From Alteraurantiacibacter hainanensis (GTDB taxonomy: Bacteria; Pseudomonadota; Alphaproteobacteria; Sphingomonadales; Sphingomonadaceae): a stretch of 64,000 bases of DNA. The DNA is taken from assembly GCF_036321025.1 (NCBI RefSeq), contig NZ_JAZAPB010000002.1:558001-622000 (forward strand), written 5' to 3'. This document shows, one piece after another, positions 60,174-64,000 of this stretch. Below the pieces are notes generated by a model. The model was not told the origin of the DNA. It ran no database searches and saw only the letters and a program-made list of their open reading frames with translations. Position 1 is the first letter of the stretch, and every line of letters starts with the position of its first letter. A program made the translations under genes and the position numbers.

Positions 60174-61667
60174 ATGAACATGCGGACGATCGTACGAAGC
60201 TTTGCGTTCTCGGCAGGGGAGACCCTTCTGCCCAAGTCGATCAAGACGAAGGGCGTGCTGCTTTCGATGCGCCGCGCCGCAAGCGAGTGGGCGCGGGACG
60301 GATATGTCCTGTCCTATCCCAAGTGCGGACGGACGTGGTTCCGGACCATGTTCGGCACCACGGCCTGCGCCCAGTTCGGGCTAGAGGTCGACAACCCGAT
60401 GGAGTTGCAGCACTTCTGGAAGCTCTCGACCGATATCCCGAACATCGGCTTCACCCACGACGACTATCCCAATCTCAAGTTCGGCCACGAGGTCGAAACG
60501 GACAAGGACCGCTATCGCAATAAGAAGGTCCTTCTGCTCACGCGCGATCCGCGCGACGTCCTGGTGTCCTACTACTTCGATGCCAAGAACAGGATGAAGG
60601 TGATCGATTGCGACATTTCGACTTACCTTCATCAGGAGAAGGGCAGCATCGACGCGATCGTCGCCTTCTACAATGCCTGGGCACAGGCACGTTCAGTTCC
60701 GCGCGATTTCCTCTGGATCACCTACGAGGACATGCACCGCGATCCGGCCAGGATCCTGAAGGATGCGGTCGCGTTCTTCGGGCTGCCGGATCCGGATGAA
60801 GACCTGGTCCGGAATGTCGTCGAGAAAGCGTCGTTCCGCAACATGCGCAAGGCCGAGCTGCAGGACAGCTTCCATCACGAGCGCCTTCGCCCGGCCGATC
60901 CGAACAATCCCGAGAGCTTCAAGGTGCGCCGCGGGAAGGTGGGAGGATACGTCGATTATCTCTCTGACGAGGATATCGCCTACGTCGACGACTACATCGA
61001 TCGCAACCTCGATCCCTACTTCTCCTGCTACTACTCCGCAAACGTCACGCAGATCGCTGCCGAGCGGACCGAAAGGACCAGCGCGCCGCTGGTGGGGGCG
61101 AACTCCGGCAAGGCCGACAGGGAAACCGCGCAGCCGGCGCCTGCCGCGAACGACAATTATCGCCGCGATCGCTGGAAGCGCGTGGCGGCCATGGCGGCGC
61201 TGTTTGCTTCGGGGTGGGCGGCGAACCAGTTCACCAGCGATTTCTCGTCTCCGGCAAGTGCGGCTTCTGTCGTTAACGAGGCGCAGGAAGCCTACGTGGC
61301 GAGCCTCGTCCGCCACGAAATGGCGTCGCAGATCGAGAGCAACGAATTCGACCGGGACGAGATTCTCGAGGCGACGGGCGTCGATCTTCCCGCGCTGCCT
61401 TCGAGATGGACCGTTACCGACGCGCAGCTATACCCCTCCGATCTCGGCAATTCCGTGATGATCTCCGTCGTCACGGGCAGGGGCGATCACATTTCGCTGT
61501 TCGCGGCCGAGGAAGACGCGTCCATCGATACCTTTCCCTCGGCGGAGGTGAGCGACGGTCTCGCCATTGCCTACTGGGAGGACGACACGGTCGTTCTTGC
61601 GCTGGTGGGTGAAGTGGAAACCCAGAGGCTGCTGGAACACGCGGCGAAACTGGCCGGCAATTCCTGA
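60174..61667 (+). CDS. sulfotransferase fused to transmembrane anti-sigma-factor-like sensor domain
   Basis: A 497-residue two-part protein. Residues ~40-300 are a PAPS-dependent sulfotransferase: 5'-phosphosulfate loop YPKCGRTWFR (48-57; canonical YPKSGTTW), possible catalytic His95, 3'-phosphate loop RDPRDVLVSYY (R124, S132) and the dimer-type region FRNMRKAELQDSFHHERLRP. After a polar linker, residues ~337-356 form one membrane helix (MAALFASGWAANQF). The C-terminal ~130 residues (AYVASLVRHEMAS, DAQLYPSDLGNSVMISVVT, GLAIAYWEDDTVVLALVGEV) resemble the periplasmic half of transmembrane anti-sigma factors. The N-terminus has no zinc anti-sigma domain. Start ATG 60174 (GGAAAAAT upstream). A 190-bp gene-free, AT-richer stretch precedes it. 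Confidence 0.85.
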   Translation: MNMRTIVRSFAFSAGETLLPKSIKTKGVLLSMRRAASEWARDGYVLSYPKCGRTWFRTMFGTTACAQFGLEVDNPMELQHFWKLSTDIPNIGFTHDDYPNLKFGHEVETDKDRYRNKKVLLLTRDPRDVLVSYYFDAKNRMKVIDCDISTYLHQEKGSIDAIVAFYNAWAQARSVPRDFLWITYEDMHRDPARILKDAVAFFGLPDPDEDLVRNVVEKASFRNMRKAELQDSFHHERLRPADPNNPESFKVRRGKVGGYVDYLSDEDIAYVDDYIDRNLDPYFSCYYSANVTQIAAERTERTSAPLVGANSGKADRETAQPAPAANDNYRRDRWKRVAAMAALFASGWAANQFTSDFSSPASAASVVNEAQEAYVASLVRHEMASQIESNEFDRDEILEATGVDLPALPSRWTVTDAQLYPSDLGNSVMISVVTGRGDHISLFAAEEDASIDTFPSAEVSDGLAIAYWEDDTVVLALVGEVETQRLLEHAAKLAGNS

Positions 61668-61728
61668 TAGCGGCAAGGCGCACACGCATTTCTGCGATGC
61701 ACTTCGCCCGGCCATGGGCTGACATACG

Positions 61729-61762
61729 AAAAGGGGCGCGCCCGGCGGGCACGCCCCTTTTT
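61729..61762. terminator. bidirectional terminator between sulfotransferase and infC
   Basis: aaaaggggcg (61729-61738) pairs with cgccccttttt (61752-61762) around a GC-rich inner hairpin. A-run on one side and T-run on the other allow action on both converging transcripts. Confidence 0.85.
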
Positions 61763-61784
61763 CGAATAATCCGCTCTGCGGCGC

Positions 61785-62303
61785 CTACTTCGGTGCCAGC
61801 ACCATCAGCATCTGGCGGCCTTCCAGCCGGGGAAAGGCTTCGACCTTGGCGGTTTCCGCCATGTCGTCCTGCACGCGCTTGAGCAGGTCCATGCCCAGGT
61901 GCTGGTGCGCCATCTCGCGCCCGCGGAAGCGCAGGGTGACCTTCACCTTGTCGCCGTTGTCGATGAACTTGTTCACGTTGCGCATCTTCACATCGTAATC
62001 GTGATCGTCGATGTTCGGACGCATCTTGATTTCCTTGATGTCCTGCGTCTTTTGCGTCTTGCGCGCCGCGTTCGCCTTTTTCTGGGCTTCGTAGCGATAC
62101 TTGCCGACATCGAGGAACTTGCACACCGGTGGGTTCGCGTTGGGCGAGACTTCAACGAGATTCAGGCCTGCCTCGGCAGCCTGTTCGATCGCTTCGTCGG
62201 TGTACATCACGCCGAGGTTTTCGCCGTCACCATCGATGACGCGGACCTTTTCGGCCTGAATGAATTGGTCGTATTTCGGGCCGGACTTGACCGGCGGTGC
62301 CAT
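61785..62303 (-). CDS. infC: translation initiation factor IF-3
   Basis: Encodes 172 residues if started at ATG 62303. The N-domain (QFIQAEKVRVIDGDGENLGV and AIEQAAEAGLNLVEVSPNAN) and the C-domain (IKEIKMRPNIDDHDYDVKMR, GDKVKVTLRFRGREMAHQHL) are intact. It keeps 30S subunits free and checks the initiator codon. The ATG has no Shine-Dalgarno, while AGGAG sits 6 nt before an in-frame ATA at 62327-62325, so translation more likely starts there (8 extra residues), as with the AUU of E. coli infC. Confidence 0.96.
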   Translation of the reverse strand: MAPPVKSGPKYDQFIQAEKVRVIDGDGENLGVMYTDEAIEQAAEAGLNLVEVSPNANPPVCKFLDVGKYRYEAQKKANAARKTQKTQDIKEIKMRPNIDDHDYDVKMRNVNKFIDNGDKVKVTLRFRGREMAHQHLGMDLLKRVQDDMAETAKVEAFPRLEGRQMLMVLAPK

Positions 62304-62324
62304 GCTGCGGCGGGGTGGACGAGG

Positions 62325-62340
62325 TATGTTGTGCTCCTGA
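62325..62340 (-). promoter_or_regulatory. Shine-Dalgarno and probable AUA start of infC
   Basis: On the minus strand CAGGAG at 62339-62334 is followed after CACAAC by ATA at 62327-62325, in frame with infC eight codons before the first ATG. Rare starts in infC are discriminated by IF-3 itself and give autoregulation in enterobacteria. Confidence 0.5.
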
Positions 62341-62489
62341 TTCTGCTCTGTTCGGGTGCTCTATGTAATAACTAAGCCGACGCAACGCTAGGGGAGACTG
62401 CTCGGCGAGATAGAGCCATTCGGAATTAATATGGCTTTCCGGGCAGCAACGGCATAATCAGCCAGAGCAACTCATGTGGCGGGGTAAAG

Positions 62490-63194
62490 GTGGCGACCAG
62501 GGGCGGCTCGGCCAGACGGCCCACGAGCAACTCGACCTACATTCGCTGGCACTATCCGGTCGGCACCACGATCCTGCTGGTGCTGTCGCTTGTGGCGTTC
62601 GGCGACAATCTCGTTACCGATATCCACCAGCCCTCCAACTCCGATCCCAAGATGGTCATTCACGGCCTGTTCGCGCTTGCCTGGATGGTTCTTCTCGTCG
62701 TCCAGGCCAACTTGCCGTGCATCGGAAAGACGAGCCTGCACCGCTCGCTGGGAAAAGTGGCGTTCGTGGTGGGGGCGGGAACGGTGTTGACCACGCTCTA
62801 CCTGTTCGTCGCCGTCTGGCGAAGCTGGGCCGCGATGTCTCCCGAAGTCATCGCCAATCGCCTGCTTCTGCCGTCTTTCGGGATCGCGATCCTGGCCGCG
62901 TGGTGGCTGCGCCGCCGAACCGACTGGCACAGGCGGCTGATCTATTGCGGCACGCTGTTCCTGCTCAGTCCGATACTCTCGCGGACCTACGATCCGCTGG
63001 TCGCTCCGATGCTGCCGGTCTATCCGCCGGGTGAGGACGAGCACCTGTTTCTGAGCTACCTGGCGCTCACCTGGTCGGCGATGTTCCTGGGGCAGCTGCT
63101 CTACGACTGGCTGCAGAGCGGCCGCTTTCATCCCGCTTCGCTGGTTACGTTCGGGTGGACCGTCGTCGTCTACTGTATCGCTTACGCGCTCTAG
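62490..63194 (+). CDS. multi-pass membrane protein, DUF2306-like
   Basis: A 234-residue protein from GTG 62490 (GGGGTAAAG upstream) with six helices: GTTILLVLSLVAFGDNLV, MVIHGLFALAWMVLLVVQAN, LGKVAFVVGAGTVLTTLYLF, LLLPSFGIAILAAWWLRR, LIYCGTLFLLSP and a C-terminal pair. Conserved-looking His in MVIHGLFALAW, SLHRSLGK and DWHRRLIYCG suggest haem or metal binding as in DUF2306/b561-like proteins. Function unknown. Stops inside a CTAG shared with pdeM. Confidence 0.7.
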   Translation: MATRGGSARRPTSNSTYIRWHYPVGTTILLVLSLVAFGDNLVTDIHQPSNSDPKMVIHGLFALAWMVLLVVQANLPCIGKTSLHRSLGKVAFVVGAGTVLTTLYLFVAVWRSWAAMSPEVIANRLLLPSFGIAILAAWWLRRRTDWHRRLIYCGTLFLLSPILSRTYDPLVAPMLPVYPPGEDEHLFLSYLALTWSAMFLGQLLYDWLQSGRFHPASLVTFGWTVVVYCIAYAL

Positions 63195-63898
63195 GCGGCC
63201 ACCCGCCAAAGGGGAAACCGCGCCAGCCGCTTGCCCGCAGGGACGACGGCGTCGATGGAACTGGCAGGCTGAAGTGCCTTCAGGATCGCCGGGTCGGCCG
63301 CGTCCATCCCGCCCGTCAGCGCGCCGAAGGCAGGCAGGATCATCCGTCCACATGTCGCATCGCCGTTGTGCGCCACCACCGCGCAGGGGCGGCGGATGTG
63401 GCGATGGTGGATCTTCACCTGCACGCGCGGGTGGAAATGGCCGGAAAGCTCTGGCCGCGTTTCCCCCTTTTTCGCCATGTGCCGCAGCACCATGCCGCCC
63501 ACGTCCAGCTCCTCTGCGATGGTGCCGCCGCTTTTTGCTTCCATCGCGGGGTCGTGGTTGCCGGTGATCCAGACCCAGTCGGTAACGCGGGTGAGGGCGG
63601 CCAGCATGCCCGCCGCATGCGGCTCCAGCCGCTGCGAGCCGTCCGAATCGTGGAAGTTGTCGCCCAGCGTATAGACCCGGCGGGCGCCGGTCTCTCGGAT
63701 CGTCTCCGACAGGCGTTCCAGCGTCTCGCGGCTGTCGTACGGCGGAAGCAGCTGGCCGTGGCGAGCGAAGAAGCTGGCTTTTTCAAGGTGCAGGTCCGCC
63801 ACCAGCAGCGCATTCTCGCGCGGCCAGAACAGTGCGCGCGACTTCGTCAGCACGAACTCGTCACCACAAAAGGGGAAGGCGAACGAAACGGGAACCAT
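63191..63898 (-). CDS. pdeM: ligase-associated DNA damage response endonuclease PdeM
   Basis: A 235-residue calcineurin-like phosphoesterase. Metal motifs: VADLHLEKASFFARHGQLLP (DxH), YTLGDNFHDSD (GDxxHD), WITGNHDPAME (GNHD) and ELSGHFHPRVQV (GHxHP). It accompanies an Lhr-like helicase and exonuclease linked to DNA ligase; the helicase would be expected upstream, beyond the right edge. ATG 63898 or GTG 63907 is the start. The 93 bp to the window end show a GC-rich hairpin (63953-63972) and no clear gene. Confidence 0.9.
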   Translation of the reverse strand: MVPVSFAFPFCGDEFVLTKSRALFWPRENALLVADLHLEKASFFARHGQLLPPYDSRETLERLSETIRETGARRVYTLGDNFHDSDGSQRLEPHAAGMLAALTRVTDWVWITGNHDPAMEAKSGGTIAEELDVGGMVLRHMAKKGETRPELSGHFHPRVQVKIHHRHIRRPCAVVAHNGDATCGRMILPAFGALTGGMDAADPAILKALQPASSIDAVVPAGKRLARFPLWRVAA

Positions 63899-64000
63899 GC
63901 ATGTCACTTGCCGCCCGTTGATGCGTTTGGCAAGTGTGCTTGCAAGCTATTTGCCCCGGCGCGAAGCCGGAGCACGCATTGCCCCCGGCGACAATGCGGA

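Noticed and set aside
63953..63972. GC-rich hairpin near the right edge as a terminator
   Set aside because: One mismatch in the stem and no T-run on either side; context is cut by the window end.

Overview
The window is a GC-rich chromosomal segment of an alphaproteobacterium. It most likely comes from Sphingomonadales, in or near Erythrobacteraceae. The reasons are a crtY-crtI-crtB carotenoid operon, a LigB/DesB-type extradiol dioxygenase, the small DUF3008, DUF2945 and DUF3175 stress proteins, promoters that look like the alphaproteobacterial EcfG type (GGAAC-N16/17-CGTT), and a ybgC-tolQRAB-pal cluster beside hisB-hisH-hisA-hisF-hisE. The taxonomy is inferred from gene content, not from a marker search.

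Left end (1-2.6 kb): a gene graveyard and a small island. A frameshifted mscS-type channel gene runs off the left edge, followed by a 47-codon stub of an alpha/beta-hydrolase. Next comes a 40-bp exact copy of the 5' half of tRNA-Gly(CCC), then an AT-richer ~1.4-kb insert carrying a PIN-like toxin / HTH-DUF433-like antitoxin pair, and finally the intact tRNA-Gly(CCC).

2.6-11.3 kb is core metabolism: a Dps protein, 6-phosphogluconolactonase, a NUDIX hydrolase, DNA polymerase IV, a Bcr/CflA-type exporter coupled to glycerol-3-phosphate dehydrogenase, and a biotin-dependent acyl-CoA carboxylase alpha subunit. 11.3-15.7 kb is the carotenoid operon, with a LOG-family nucleotide hydrolase gene embedded in it and 4-nt overlaps at every junction. 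15.8-23.8 kb holds a MipA/OmpV porin, an S9 peptidase, membrane proteins, a SRAP protein lacking its catalytic residues, and a TPP riboswitch driving thiC coupled to an exported Rid-family protein.

23.8-40.8 kb is mostly small stress, envelope and accessory genes: DUF3175, cold-shock protein, HPF-like protein, fasciclin, S41 peptidase, SWIB-domain protein, a gallate/protocatechuate-type ring-cleavage dioxygenase followed by a lipoprotein cytochrome c, and a five-gene overlapping operon (DUF2945-DUF3008-DUF1810-DUF985 cupin-DoxX). Several are preceded by EcfG-like promoters.

40.9-53.5 kb: a subtilisin-like autotransporter, guanylate kinase, an SspB-like ClpXP adaptor, the his cluster (interrupted by a small membrane protein gene and a tiny PEP-CTERM protein gene), a HIT protein, and the Tol-Pal operon. 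53.5-64 kb: J-domain protein, exported proteins of unknown function, a TbpB-like lipoprotein, a cystathionine gamma-synthase-family enzyme, an SLC13-type transporter, infC with a probable non-canonical AUA start, and PdeM. It also contains the most unusual gene in the window, a cytosolic sulfotransferase fused through one transmembrane helix to a periplasmic domain resembling the sensor half of anti-sigma factors (60174-61667).

All family assignments come from reading the translated sequence. No database search was run.
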